From Polaromonas sp047303325 (GTDB lineage Bacteria; Pseudomonadota; Gammaproteobacteria; Burkholderiales; Burkholderiaceae_C), in assembly GCF_047303325.1 (NCBI RefSeq), contig NZ_JBKBEX010000027.1, positions 10,934-74,933 of the forward strand: a stretch of 64,000 nucleotides of DNA, read 5' to 3'. The notes below the pieces were generated by a model. The model saw nothing but the letters and a program-made list of their open reading frames with translations. It had not been told where the DNA came from and searched no databases. Every line of letters begins with the position of its first letter. The first letter of the stretch is position 1. The translations under genes and the position numbers were made by a program. Of this stretch, positions 40,494-49,866 are shown piece after piece.

Positions 40494-43196
40494 TCAAACC
40501 ACCGGCTTTCTGACCTGGAGAATGGTCTGGTCGATGTTGGAGCCTTCCAGGCTGGCGATGGTCGGCGTGGTGTCATAAAAGTCCACGCCGTACAGATTGG
40601 CCTTGCGCAAAAGCGTACGTTCGGTGGTGGCCTTGCGCAGCGAGCCCTTGTGCAGGTTCACGCCGGTGAAGTCGGCGCCGCTCAGGTCGGCCTTGTCAAA
40701 GCGCGCGCCTTTGGCCGATGCGCGGCCGAAGTTGGCGCCCGCCGCCTTGATGCCGCTGAAGTCGGCGTTGTCGAGCACGGCGCCGCCCAGCGCCGCGCCG
40801 GCCAGCATGGCGCCGCCCCAGGCCGCGCGCTCAAGCTGCGCACCCGGCAGTTGCGCGCCCGCGAACTGGCTGCCGCCGTCGGCACGCGAGGCGCGCAGGC
40901 TGGCGCCGGCAAAGTTCGCGCCGCTCGCGTCAGCCCGCTGGAAGTCGGCGTTGTCGCCGTTAGCGCCGGCAAAGCTCGCCTTGCCCACTTTGGCGCCGGC
41001 AAAAGCGGCGCCCGTCAAGGTGGCGCGGGCAAAGTCCGCGCCGGCCAGGTCGCCGTCGGCAAAACTGGTGCGCAAAGCCGTGCAGCCCGCGGCTTTCAGG
41101 TCGGCCATTTTGGCGCCATCAAAGACCGCGTCGCTGAGTCTGGCGCCAGCCACGCTGGCCGCGGAAAAGTCGGCTCCGGTGAAATCGGCCTGCGACAGGT
41201 CGCTGGCGTCCAGGCGGGCCTGCTTGAACACCGCCTGGCCCGCGCCGGCACCGGCGAGCTTGGCGCCCTGCAGATCCGCCTCGCTGAAGTCGCCGCCTTG
41301 CAGCAGGGCCTGGCTGAAGTCGGCGCCGGCCAGCTTGCTGCCCGCGAAACGGGTGCCTTCCAGCAAGGCGCCCGAAAAATCGGCGCCGGCGAGGTCCAAC
41401 GCCGAAAGGTCGAGCCCGCAAAGGTCGTGCGAAGTAAACCCCTTGCCGGCCGCATGGCGCGCAACAACTTCCTCCCGCGTGAGTTTTTGCGCCGCGGCAG
41501 CCGCCGCCTCGGGCATTTTCGGCATCTCGGGCAGGGAGGGCAGCTTCACCGGCGCCGATGCGGACTTGACCGCCGCACCCGCGGCGGCGAGCGCCGCAAA
41601 CACCGGGCCGGTACTCGCAGGCTCATGAATGCTGCCGGCGCCTGGCGCGGCAAGCTCCGGCCGGGCATCGAGCTGCTTTTGCACGTCCTGCTCGGTGATG
41701 CCGCTCTTGCGCATGGCATCCCGTGTCTGCGCTTCAAGGTCCTTGACGGCACTTTCCAGCTCCGCAATATCTCCCGAAGGAGGCGCCGAAGGCGGCGGCG
41801 TCGCGGCCGCAATGTCGGCGTCGGTGATGTTGTGCTGTTTCATCAGCTCACGCACCTCGCCCTGCAGGTCCTGGGCCATCTTCTCGACCTCGGCCAGCGA
41901 AGGGGCCGGCCCTTCCACCGCGGGCTTCAGATGGGGGGCCATGTCGGCTTCGGTGATGCCGTGCTGCTGCATCAGGTCGCGCACCTGGCGCTCCAGCGCC
42001 ATGGCCTCTTCCCTGACCTGCACCAGCGCCGGGTCCATCGCGGGCATGGCCACGGCAGGCACGGCCACGGCCCCAAGGGCCGGCATGGCGGCGGCCGCTG
42101 CCGCTGCAGGCGCGGCCGCTTGCGGCGCTTCGGCAGGCGGCGCAAGTTCCGCGGCGACCGCGGCCTGGGGGGCCAGTTGCTTCAGGAACATGTCGTGGTA
42201 GTGCGCCAGCGGCAGCGGCGCGCAGCGCATGTCTTCCCAATCGGCCAGCAAGTGCAGCACATCGTCGGCGTCCTCATCGGCCACGGTGGCCAGCGCGCGG
42301 AACAGCACGATGCCGCAGCCCTGCCCCGGAAACAGCCAGACGGTTTCGGCGCGCGCCGTGACTTCGACGAATTCCTCCCCGCCGGCCGCGCGCCGGTTGA
42401 TGAAGCAGCGCGCGCGGACCTGCGGCAGGGCCGAGCTGAGCACGGCGCGTTGCGGGTGCATGTTGTGGAGCACGATTTTTTCATCGCCGCGGAAGAAGCC
42501 GGCGATACGCTGGTCGAGCGGCGCCACGTTGAAGTAGGCAGGCTGGGTGTCGTCGGGCAGATGCGGCCAGGTTTTTGCGAGCCAGGCGTCGTTGAAACTG
42601 CCGAGCTGCCGTTTGCGCAGCGGCGAGTCAGGCGACAGCGACCAGAAACCGGCGGCTGGCGCTTCGTCACCGGGGCGCAGCACCAGCTTGGCCATGTGCT
42701 CCACATTCGGCAAGGGCAGGCCCTCGCTGCCGTCGGCGTTCTTCAGTTTGACCAAACCCTTGCCCAAAGGATTGTCCAGGGAAGCCGGGCCGCCAAACGC
42801 CGTCTGCGGGCTGATCGCCATCTGCGTGAACGGTTTCGGCGTGCTGGCGATTCCCAGCGCGTTGAAATGCCGGTCACCGCTGACACGCAGCGTTTTGGAC
42901 AGGCTGCCGACCTGCACGCTGACGGCCACCTCGGGCGCAGCCGTGCCCGAAGGCGCATGCGCGGCGCCGAACACCAGGAACTCGCCGGCCGGCTTGGGCA
43001 GGCCTTCGTCCATGATGGCGTCGCTGCCTATCGCTTCAGCCGCGACCTGCCACATCTGGGCTTCGGGCAGCAGCGCCGCGCCCGGCGTTTCGTCGAGCGC
43101 GAAGAAGGCCATCATGCCCACCGAGAGCTGGTTCTGGCGCGCAAAGCGGATGCCGCGATGCAGCAGGCCCAGCGAGTCTGGTTTGAAAACTTTCAT
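40494..43196 (-). CDS. DUF2169-pentapeptide repeat fusion, probable T6SS cargo adaptor (900 aa)
   Basis: Residues 1-about 330 match DUF2169: MAISPQTAFGGPASLDNPLG and R-F-F/CFIN-type loops; DUF2169 proteins are known adaptors that load PAAR-linked effectors (for example Tde2 in Agrobacterium). An alanine/proline linker (about 345-385) leads to three copies of a helical unit (RQVRDLMQQHGITEADM, GEVRELMKQHNITDADI, AQTRDAMRKSGITEQDV) about 40 residues apart. From about 575 to the end there are pentapeptide repeats (LSALDLAGADFSGALLEG). The gene begins 10 bases after vgrG, so it is coupled to it. The combination is much larger than a free DUF2169 protein (about 350 aa). Confidence 0.9.
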   Translation of the reverse strand: MKVFKPDSLGLLHRGIRFARQNQLSVGMMAFFALDETPGAALLPEAQMWQVAAEAIGSDAIMDEGLPKPAGEFLVFGAAHAPSGTAAPEVAVSVQVGSLSKTLRVSGDRHFNALGIASTPKPFTQMAISPQTAFGGPASLDNPLGKGLVKLKNADGSEGLPLPNVEHMAKLVLRPGDEAPAAGFWSLSPDSPLRKRQLGSFNDAWLAKTWPHLPDDTQPAYFNVAPLDQRIAGFFRGDEKIVLHNMHPQRAVLSSALPQVRARCFINRRAAGGEEFVEVTARAETVWLFPGQGCGIVLFRALATVADEDADDVLHLLADWEDMRCAPLPLAHYHDMFLKQLAPQAAVAAELAPPAEAPQAAAPAAAAAAAMPALGAVAVPAVAMPAMDPALVQVREEAMALERQVRDLMQQHGITEADMAPHLKPAVEGPAPSLAEVEKMAQDLQGEVRELMKQHNITDADIAAATPPPSAPPSGDIAELESAVKDLEAQTRDAMRKSGITEQDVQKQLDARPELAAPGAGSIHEPASTGPVFAALAAAGAAVKSASAPVKLPSLPEMPKMPEAAAAAAQKLTREEVVARHAAGKGFTSHDLCGLDLSALDLAGADFSGALLEGTRFAGSKLAGADFSQALLQGGDFSEADLQGAKLAGAGAGQAVFKQARLDASDLSQADFTGADFSAASVAGARLSDAVFDGAKMADLKAAGCTALRTSFADGDLAGADFARATLTGAAFAGAKVGKASFAGANGDNADFQRADASGANFAGASLRASRADGGSQFAGAQLPGAQLERAAWGGAMLAGAALGGAVLDNADFSGIKAAGANFGRASAKGARFDKADLSGADFTGVNLHKGSLRKATTERTLLRKANLYGVDFYDTTPTIASLEGSNIDQTILQVRKPVV

Positions 43197-43206
43197 GGCT
43201 GTGCGC

Positions 43207-46119
43207 TCAACCCAGCTGGATCAAGGCGCCGGTGATCGCCACCCGCGCTGGGGTGACATACAGGCTGGCGCCAGGCGAGGAAAGCGCGCATCCGTTGGCG
43301 CCCATGGAGAGCGTGGAGCCGCTGGCGCTGGCCTTCAGCTGCGCGGGCGTCAAATCCAGCGAGACAGCCGGGGAACCTGTCAAAGTCGCGCCGCCCACCA
43401 CCTTGAGTTCCAGTTTTGCGGCGCCCGACGTGGCGGTCATCCCGGCGGCCGCAAGCTTGACGCTGCCACCAGCAGGCTGCGTCAGGCTGATCTCGCCGGC
43501 CGGATTCAAGGTGGCCAGTGTGCCTGCTGCCGATGTCAGGTCCAGCGAGGTAGGAAGTGTTGTGATGTTGGTCGTCAGATTGATGCCGGAACCCTTGACT
43601 TCAATTGCCGCGCCAACGGTATTGGAGGGAAAGGTAGGCCCAATCCCGCCCGCGGGATTGGGATTCGGAAGACCTGCATTGATGGTGACACTGTCGGTAG
43701 ACAGATACACCCGGCCCTGCGAGGTTTGCGTGAACGGTATCGCCGTGAGTTCGATGCCCTGGTTGTTGAGCTTCATCTGGCTGGTGTAAGCCGCTTTCGG
43801 CTTGGTCAATTCAGCCAGCGAGGTCGCCAGGCCGGACAGCACCCTGTTGACCGCGATGGTGGTCCCGACACCGGACGCAATCCCCAGGCCGCGCGCCGCC
43901 CAGTGGCCCGCGCTGGTGTCGTTAAAGGCGAGTTTTCCCTTGTCGTCCATCTTCGAGGCGCGGTTCATGGCCACACCCGCGGCCACGGCGCTGGCCAGGT
44001 TAAAACCCACGGTGAGCGCCAGGGCCGTCTTGATGGTGGTCTTTGCCGAAGCCACGGCCGCCGACAGCAAGGCCGCCTGCCCGCCGGAAATTTCCACACC
44101 CTCGTTGCCCTGCAGGCGCGCCACGTCCTTCAGGGAAATGCTTTCCGAATCGTCCAGGCTGATGCTGCGGCCGAATTTCCAGGACATGTCCGCGCCATAG
44201 GACATCGCCGTGCTGGTGCCCACGGTGATCTTGTTGGCGATCGAGGCCGCCACCGAGTTGTCCACTGACAGCCCGATGGTGTTGTTAAAGCCCAGCTTGA
44301 TCGCATTGCTGGTGCCCATGGTGATGCTCTCGGAGCTGCCGCCGGTGGACGCAAAAATACCCGGATATTCCTTGGCGCCGCCGGAATCCGCTTTGTCACC
44401 TTTATCGCCTTTATCCCCTTTGGCGCCGGTCGCACCGGTAGCACCGGTAGCGCCGGTGGCACCCGTCGCGCCGGTAGCGCCCGTGTCGCCCTTGGCGCCC
44501 GCGGCACCATCCTTGCCGTCTTTACCGTCCCGGCCCACGGTGCTGCGGCGGCCTTCCGGATTGCCGATCACCAACGCGCTGTTGTTGAACGGCGACGTGA
44601 TGTAGACCACCTCCTTGCCCTGGGTGTCGTCCATCAGGATCTGGTTGCCGCCGGCGGTCGTGACCAGGCTCTGCGCCGGGTTCTTGTTGTTCACCATGCT
44701 CGGGTTTTCCGAGTTGGGCACCGCGTTGACGATCACCGGCTGGTCGGGGTCGCCGTCCACAAAGGAAAGCAGGACTTCCGCGCCCTTGTGCAGGGGGAAG
44801 TGGATGCCGTGGCCGTGGCCCGCGTACGGGGTGGCCATGCGTATGCGCGCCGATCCCTTGTTCGGGCCCTTGCCGGTGCGGCTGAAGGGCAGTTGCACCT
44901 TGTACTGGCCGAGTTCGTCCATCTCGGCATACTGGCCGCTGCCCTCGGCGTCAACGATCGCGCTGATCGTGCCGGCCACATGCGGCCGGATCATGGAGCG
45001 CTTGGGGCGGAACTGCACGTCGGCCGGGATGGCGCGGAACTTCGAGCTGTAGCGGGTTTCGCCCGCCGCGTCCTCGTAAGCCGTCTTGATGCCGGCCAGC
45101 AGCACACCGGCCTGCGAGCCCTGGTGCTCGATCTCGGTGACCAGGTATTTGCCGTTGAAGTCGCTGCGGTAGTGCCCGGCCATGCGGATGAAATAACCGC
45201 TGCGTATGCCGGTGGCGGTGGCGCTGCCGGTGAAGATTTTTCCCTCGCAGAGGATTTCCTGGGCCCGCAGCTTGGCGTAACGCAGGCCTTCATCCTGCGT
45301 GAGGAAGTTTTCGCCGTACAGCATCACGTCGCCCATGCCGGCGTCCGACACCGGCGCGGACTGCTTGAGCGGGACCGCGGCGTTCAGGTAGTTAAAGCCC
45401 TGCAGCACCACCTGTTTGGGCAGGGGTTTTTGCCGGCAGGCGAAGTCCTGCACCGAGTCCTTGGCTTCGCCGCTGGCGAGGTTCTCGACCGGCCGGTAGG
45501 TCACCGCGCGTACGTCCGCGGGCTGCTTGATCGAGGCGTCGACCAGCAGCAGTTTTTCCTTGTCACCACTGTGGTCGAAGCAGTAGTAGATGCCTTCCTT
45601 TTCCATCCAGCGCGTGATGAAGTCCAGGTTGGTTTCCTGGTACTGGCAAACGAAGTCGCGCTCGCGGTACTCCCCGGCCAGGCCCTTCTGGTAGTCGGCG
45701 GAAGACAGCCCGCTGTCCTTGAGCACCGTCTCGAGAATGTCCGGAATACGCTGGCCGTCCAGGTGAACGTCGGAAGTGCGGAATTGGCCCAGGCGATGCA
45801 GGCGCGGCGCCAGCACGGCGCGGTAGAACACCAGATCGCCCACCTGGTGCAACTGGTCGAACTCGGCGATAACGCCGTGATAGGGCGTGGCCATGTCCTG
45901 GTCGCGCGAAAAAATCGTGAAGGTCGCCGGGTTCGACAGCATTTTGTCGAACTCGATGCCGGCGTCGTTGGACAGCAGCGTGAGCTCGAACGAAAAGTTC
46001 TGCGAGATCGCCTCGAAGCCCTTCATGTTGACGACCGCGAAGGTGTCGTCGGCAAATCCGCCGGACTTGAAGGCGAAGCGTTTGTTCGCCGCTGTCAGGT
46101 TTTTATCAAGCGAAGTCAT
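43207..46119 (-). CDS. vgrG: T6SS spike protein VgrG (TssI) with collagen-like spacer and C-terminal extension (970 aa)
   Basis: Residues 1-about 520 are a standard VgrG (gp27-gp5 fusion): MEKEGIYYCFDHSG, RIRMATPYAGHGHGIHFPLH (gp5 OB domain), VLLSFVDGDPDQPVIV and NKNPAQSLVTTAGGNQILMD. Residues about 530-577 are a collagen-like Gly-X-Y tract (GKDGKDGAAGAKGD, then GATGATGATG, then GDKGDKGDK). The remaining 390 residues form an extension with two hydrophobic, glycine/alanine-rich stretches (about 697-722 and 738-765), then beta-rich repeats to the end. Collagen-like tracts trimerize, matching the VgrG trimer. The extension may be a needle, an effector domain or both. Confidence 0.93.
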   Translation of the reverse strand: MTSLDKNLTAANKRFAFKSGGFADDTFAVVNMKGFEAISQNFSFELTLLSNDAGIEFDKMLSNPATFTIFSRDQDMATPYHGVIAEFDQLHQVGDLVFYRAVLAPRLHRLGQFRTSDVHLDGQRIPDILETVLKDSGLSSADYQKGLAGEYRERDFVCQYQETNLDFITRWMEKEGIYYCFDHSGDKEKLLLVDASIKQPADVRAVTYRPVENLASGEAKDSVQDFACRQKPLPKQVVLQGFNYLNAAVPLKQSAPVSDAGMGDVMLYGENFLTQDEGLRYAKLRAQEILCEGKIFTGSATATGIRSGYFIRMAGHYRSDFNGKYLVTEIEHQGSQAGVLLAGIKTAYEDAAGETRYSSKFRAIPADVQFRPKRSMIRPHVAGTISAIVDAEGSGQYAEMDELGQYKVQLPFSRTGKGPNKGSARIRMATPYAGHGHGIHFPLHKGAEVLLSFVDGDPDQPVIVNAVPNSENPSMVNNKNPAQSLVTTAGGNQILMDDTQGKEVVYITSPFNNSALVIGNPEGRRSTVGRDGKDGKDGAAGAKGDTGATGATGATGATGATGATGAKGDKGDKGDKADSGGAKEYPGIFASTGGSSESITMGTSNAIKLGFNNTIGLSVDNSVAASIANKITVGTSTAMSYGADMSWKFGRSISLDDSESISLKDVARLQGNEGVEISGGQAALLSAAVASAKTTIKTALALTVGFNLASAVAAGVAMNRASKMDDKGKLAFNDTSAGHWAARGLGIASGVGTTIAVNRVLSGLATSLAELTKPKAAYTSQMKLNNQGIELTAIPFTQTSQGRVYLSTDSVTINAGLPNPNPAGGIGPTFPSNTVGAAIEVKGSGINLTTNITTLPTSLDLTSAAGTLATLNPAGEISLTQPAGGSVKLAAAGMTATSGAAKLELKVVGGATLTGSPAVSLDLTPAQLKASASGSTLSMGANGCALSSPGASLYVTPARVAITGALIQLG

Positions 46120-46153
46120 AAATTCCCTCTTTTTTCTTTCTGCCTTGCGTCAG

Positions 46154-48811
46154 TCAGGCCTCGGCGGCAAGGGGCGCGTCGGAAAACACGACCGTGAAGC
46201 CGGCGTCGGCGTCCAGGCCCAGCGCCACCTCGCCGGCCTGCACGCCGGTGCTCATGCGCGCCAGGATCTCCTGGGACATCAGCGGCATGATGGTGCTGCG
46301 CAGGATGAAGTCGACGTTGCGCGCGCCGGTTTCGACCTCGGTGCAGCGCGCGGCGATCTGCGCGACCACCGCGTCGCTGTAGGTAAAGCGCATCTTGTTG
46401 TTGTGCGCCAGGCGTTTGACGATCTTGTCCAGCTTGAGCCGCACGATGCCGGCCAGCGCGTCCTGCGCCAGCGTGAAATAAGGAATCACCGTCATGCGCG
46501 CCAGCAGCGCCGGCTTGAAGTGCGCCGACAGGATGGGCCGTATGGCCGAGAGCAGCGTCGCGGCGTCGGGCTTGTCCTCGCCGGCCGTCATCTCGGTGAT
46601 GACGTCGGTGGCCAGGTTGGAGGTCAGGAAGATCACCGTGTTGGAAAAGTCGATGTCCTTGCCTTCGCCGTCGGAGAGCATGCCCTTGTCGAAGACCTGG
46701 TAGAACAGGTTGAGCACGTCGAGGTGGGCTTTTTCGACCTCGTCGAGCAGCACTACCGAGTAGGGCCGCTGGCGCACCGCCTCGGTCAGCACCCCGCCCT
46801 CGCCGTAGCCCACATAGCCGGGGGGCGAGCCTATCAGTCGGCTGACGTTGTGCTTCTCCTGGAACTCGCTCATGTTGACGATGACGGTGGATTTTTCGTC
46901 ACCGAACAGGATGTCGGCCACCGACAGCGCAGTCTCCGTCTTGCCCACGCCCGAGGGGCCGGCCAGCAGGAACACGCCCAGCGGCTGCTGCGGGTCGCGC
47001 AGGCCGGACTTGGCGGTCTTGAGCACTTCGGCGATCTGGTGCATGGCGTGGTCCTGGCCGCGTATGCGGCCGCACAGCACGGACTCCATTCGCATCACGC
47101 TTTCGGCCTGGTCGCGCAGCATCTTGCCGACCGGGATGCCGGTCCAGTCCGACACCACCTTGGCGACCACGTCCGGGTCCACGTCGACGCGCACCAGCGG
47201 ATTGGCGCCCTGGGCCGCCTCGAAGGTCTTGCCGGCCTCGGCGACTTTTTGCGACAGCGCCTCGAGTTCGGCCGGCGTCGCGTTCGCGGCCTTGGCGGCC
47301 AGGCTGGCGGCGCGCGCAGCCAGCAACGCGTCGGCCGCGCTTTTTTGTTTGTCCCACTCGGCTTTCAGCACCTCGGCCTCGGCGGCCAGCGTGGCCACCA
47401 GGCCGGCGATGGCGTCCAGGCGCTCGCTGTCGACCGGCTGGTGGTTGTCGCGGTCTCGCTCCAGGCCGCGCTGCTCGCGCGCCAGGGCCTGCATCTGGCG
47501 TTCCTTGTCCTCGAGCACGTCGGGCTTGGCGCTTTGCAGCACCTTGACGCGCGCGCAGGCGGTGTCCAACAGGTCGACGGCCTTGTCGGGCAGCTGCCGG
47601 CCGGTGATGTAACGGCTGGAGAGTTCGGCCGCCGCGACGATGGCGTCGTCGCGCATCACCACGCGGTGCACGTCTTCGTATTTTTCCTTCAAGCCGCGCA
47701 GGATGATGACGGCCGTGGCAAGGTCGGGCTCGTCGAGCTTGACCGGCTGGAAGCGGCGGGCCAACGCCGGGTCTTTCTCGAAATACTTTTTGTACTCGGC
47801 CCAGGTGGTGGCGGCGATGGTGCGCAGCTCGCCGCGCGCCAGCGCCGGCTTGAGCAGGTTGGCCGCGTCGGAGGTGCCGGCCTGGCCGCCCGCGCCTATC
47901 AGGGTGTGGGCTTCGTCGATGAACAGGATGATGGGCTTGGCCGAGCCCTTGACCTCGGTGATCACGCCCTTGAGGCGGTTCTCGAACTCGCCCTTGACGC
48001 TGGCGCCGGCCTGCAGCAAGCCCATGTCCAGGCCCAGGATGGTCACGTCCTTGAGCGAATCGGGCACGTCGCCGTCGACGATGCGAAGCGCCAGGCCTTC
48101 GACGACCGCGGTCTTGCCGACGCCGGGGTCGCCCACGCAGATGGGATTGTTCTTGCGGCGCCGCGCCAGGATGTCTACCATCTGGCGGATTTCCTTGTCG
48201 CGCCCGAACACCGGGTCTATCTTGCCGTTGCGCGCCTTGTCGGTGAAGTTTTCGCAAAAGCGCGCGATGGCGCTGCCTTCGCCGCCGGCCGCCGCCTGGC
48301 CGCCGGGCGTGCCGCCTTCCGCGGCGCCCGGGGTTTCCTCAATCGAGGCGCCGCAGGTCGCGCCGAAGCCGCTCAGCAGGCTTTCGCGGTTGAGCGCGCG
48401 CAGGGGCTCGGCATAGTCGCCGGTGGCGTAGTAGCTGGCGCGCGCCAGGAAGGCCAGCAGCACGGCACCGGAGCGTATGCGCGCCTCGCCGAGGTTGACC
48501 GAGGCGATCAGCCAGGCATCCTGCATGAGCTCGAGCAGCAGCGGCGAGAAGGCCGGCTTGCCGGCATTGCCGGTGCGCATGTCCTCCAGGGCGCGGTCGA
48601 TGCCGCGCTTGACCAGCGCCGCGTCCACGCCGTTCTGGCGCAGCAGCAGCGCGACGTCGGCCTGCACGTTGTCGAACAGCTTGACCAGCAGGTGTTCGAC
48701 GGTGATCTCATAGTGGCTGCGCGAGACGCACAGGCCCACGCCGTCTTCCAGCGCCTGCTTGGTGAAGGCATTCAGGCGTCCGACCAGGGGTTTTAATTCG
48801 ACCAGCAGCAT
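46154..48811 (-). CDS. clpV: T6SS sheath-recycling AAA+ ATPase ClpV (TssH)
   Basis: 885-aa Clp/Hsp100 ATPase that disassembles the contracted TssBC sheath. The N-domain binds the TssC helix. First AAA module: Walker A GDPGVGKT (about 230), Walker B ILFIDEAHTLIGAGG. A middle coiled coil follows (KERQMQALAREQRGLERDRD). Second module: Walker A GPSGVGKTET (about 620), with SRLIGSPPGYVGYGEGG (pore loop) and VVLLDEVEKAH. The N-terminus with LLVELKPLVGRLNAFTKQAL is ClpV-type rather than ClpB. Separated by 44 bases from tssG and 34 from vgrG. Confidence 0.96.
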   Translation of the reverse strand: MLLVELKPLVGRLNAFTKQALEDGVGLCVSRSHYEITVEHLLVKLFDNVQADVALLLRQNGVDAALVKRGIDRALEDMRTGNAGKPAFSPLLLELMQDAWLIASVNLGEARIRSGAVLLAFLARASYYATGDYAEPLRALNRESLLSGFGATCGASIEETPGAAEGGTPGGQAAAGGEGSAIARFCENFTDKARNGKIDPVFGRDKEIRQMVDILARRRKNNPICVGDPGVGKTAVVEGLALRIVDGDVPDSLKDVTILGLDMGLLQAGASVKGEFENRLKGVITEVKGSAKPIILFIDEAHTLIGAGGQAGTSDAANLLKPALARGELRTIAATTWAEYKKYFEKDPALARRFQPVKLDEPDLATAVIILRGLKEKYEDVHRVVMRDDAIVAAAELSSRYITGRQLPDKAVDLLDTACARVKVLQSAKPDVLEDKERQMQALAREQRGLERDRDNHQPVDSERLDAIAGLVATLAAEAEVLKAEWDKQKSAADALLAARAASLAAKAANATPAELEALSQKVAEAGKTFEAAQGANPLVRVDVDPDVVAKVVSDWTGIPVGKMLRDQAESVMRMESVLCGRIRGQDHAMHQIAEVLKTAKSGLRDPQQPLGVFLLAGPSGVGKTETALSVADILFGDEKSTVIVNMSEFQEKHNVSRLIGSPPGYVGYGEGGVLTEAVRQRPYSVVLLDEVEKAHLDVLNLFYQVFDKGMLSDGEGKDIDFSNTVIFLTSNLATDVITEMTAGEDKPDAATLLSAIRPILSAHFKPALLARMTVIPYFTLAQDALAGIVRLKLDKIVKRLAHNNKMRFTYSDAVVAQIAARCTEVETGARNVDFILRSTIMPLMSQEILARMSTGVQAGEVALGLDADAGFTVVFSDAPLAAEA

Positions 48812-48855
48812 GATGTTTCTCTTTCTTGCGGTGTATGAAGAAGGGATGCCGAAAA

Positions 48856-49866
48856 TTAAAGGGTGAACTGCACGCGGGTGGGCTGGCGCACGCGCTCGGG
48901 CGTGAGCCAGGTGTCCAGCCCCAGGCGCGTCCAGTTGGTGGCGGCCGATTCCGGTGCGGCGTCAAGCACGTCCAGCGTGCGCGCCGCGCGGGCGTCCTCG
49001 TGCCGCAGCTCGAGCACGATGCGCACCTCCAGCGGGTCTATCAGGTAAAAGCGCACCAGGAACTCCAGCCGCTCGTGGCCGGGCGTGCCGGGCAGCAGCT
49101 GGTGGAAGGAGTCCTCGGGCAGGTCGCTCAGGGTGATGGTGATGCTGCCGCCGTAGTCGTCGATCTGGCTGCCCAGGTAAGTCGTCTCGCCGAGTTCATG
49201 GGCCTGAAGGCCCAGGCGCAGGCGCTGGTCGGCCGGAATGGGCACGTGCTGCAGCGTGCAGCACTCGACCCAGACCCTGGCCGGCCTGAAGGCGTCGGCC
49301 AGCAGGGTGTGCAGGCCCGAGGCCGAGCGCGGGTGCATGTTGAAGAGGCCGGCGTAGCGCAGCAGCCCGTCGGCGGCGGGCAGGCCCGCGCGCAGGTCGC
49401 CGTCGCGCAGCCCTATAAAGGCATACAACTGGTCCAGCACGCCGGCGTCGCCGTCTTCCACCACGCGGTCCTGCAGCCGGTGCTTGCGCCAGGCGTCGAA
49501 CAGCAGCGGGTACATCGCATGGTGGATGACGTCCAGGAAGTCGCGCGTGGCGTGGCGGCCTTCGCGTTCTTCCTCGAACAGGTCTTCGGTGTAATACGTG
49601 GGCAGCGGCGAGGCCACGCCATAAAGGCCGAAGAAGTTGGCCGTGATGCGGTAGCCGCCGCCGTCGCGCGGCTCTATGCGATCGATGTCGTTTTCGGGAA
49701 AGCCCAGGCTCAGCCGCGGGCGTATGCGCAGGCTGTCGGTGGGCATGCCGCGCGCCTTGCCGAACAGGCGCAGCAGGCGTATGGCCTGGAAGTAGGAGAA
49801 CCTCTCGCCGTGGGCGAGGAGTTGCTCCTCTACAGCAGCGGCTGCTGACCCAATCTTGGCGGCCAT
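48856..49866 (-). CDS. tssG: T6SS baseplate protein TssG
   Basis: 336-aa partner of TssF in the baseplate wedge. Features: ERFSYFQAIRLLRLFGK near the N-terminus, RIRPRLSLGFPENDIDRI, then TANFFGLYGVASPLPTYYTE, a hallmark, and FLDVIHHAMYPLLFDAWRKH. The start overlaps the tssF stop by about 37 bases, so the two are tightly coupled, as usual. Confidence 0.95.
   Translation of the reverse strand: MAAKIGSAAAAVEEQLLAHGERFSYFQAIRLLRLFGKARGMPTDSLRIRPRLSLGFPENDIDRIEPRDGGGYRITANFFGLYGVASPLPTYYTEDLFEEEREGRHATRDFLDVIHHAMYPLLFDAWRKHRLQDRVVEDGDAGVLDQLYAFIGLRDGDLRAGLPAADGLLRYAGLFNMHPRSASGLHTLLADAFRPARVWVECCTLQHVPIPADQRLRLGLQAHELGETTYLGSQIDDYGGSITITLSDLPEDSFHQLLPGTPGHERLEFLVRFYLIDPLEVRIVLELRHEDARAARTLDVLDAAPESAATNWTRLGLDTWLTPERVRQPTRVQFTL

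Noticed and set aside
39418..43196. Dense short repeats on the DNA level, at first sight like a CRISPR or satellite array
   Set aside because: The 15-base periodicity is that of pentapeptide codons in two real coding sequences; there are no conserved repeat-spacer units.
44390..44535. Tandem GGTGCCACCGG-like DNA repeats
   Set aside because: These encode the collagen-like tract in frame within vgrG and are reported as part of that gene, not as an independent repeat element.
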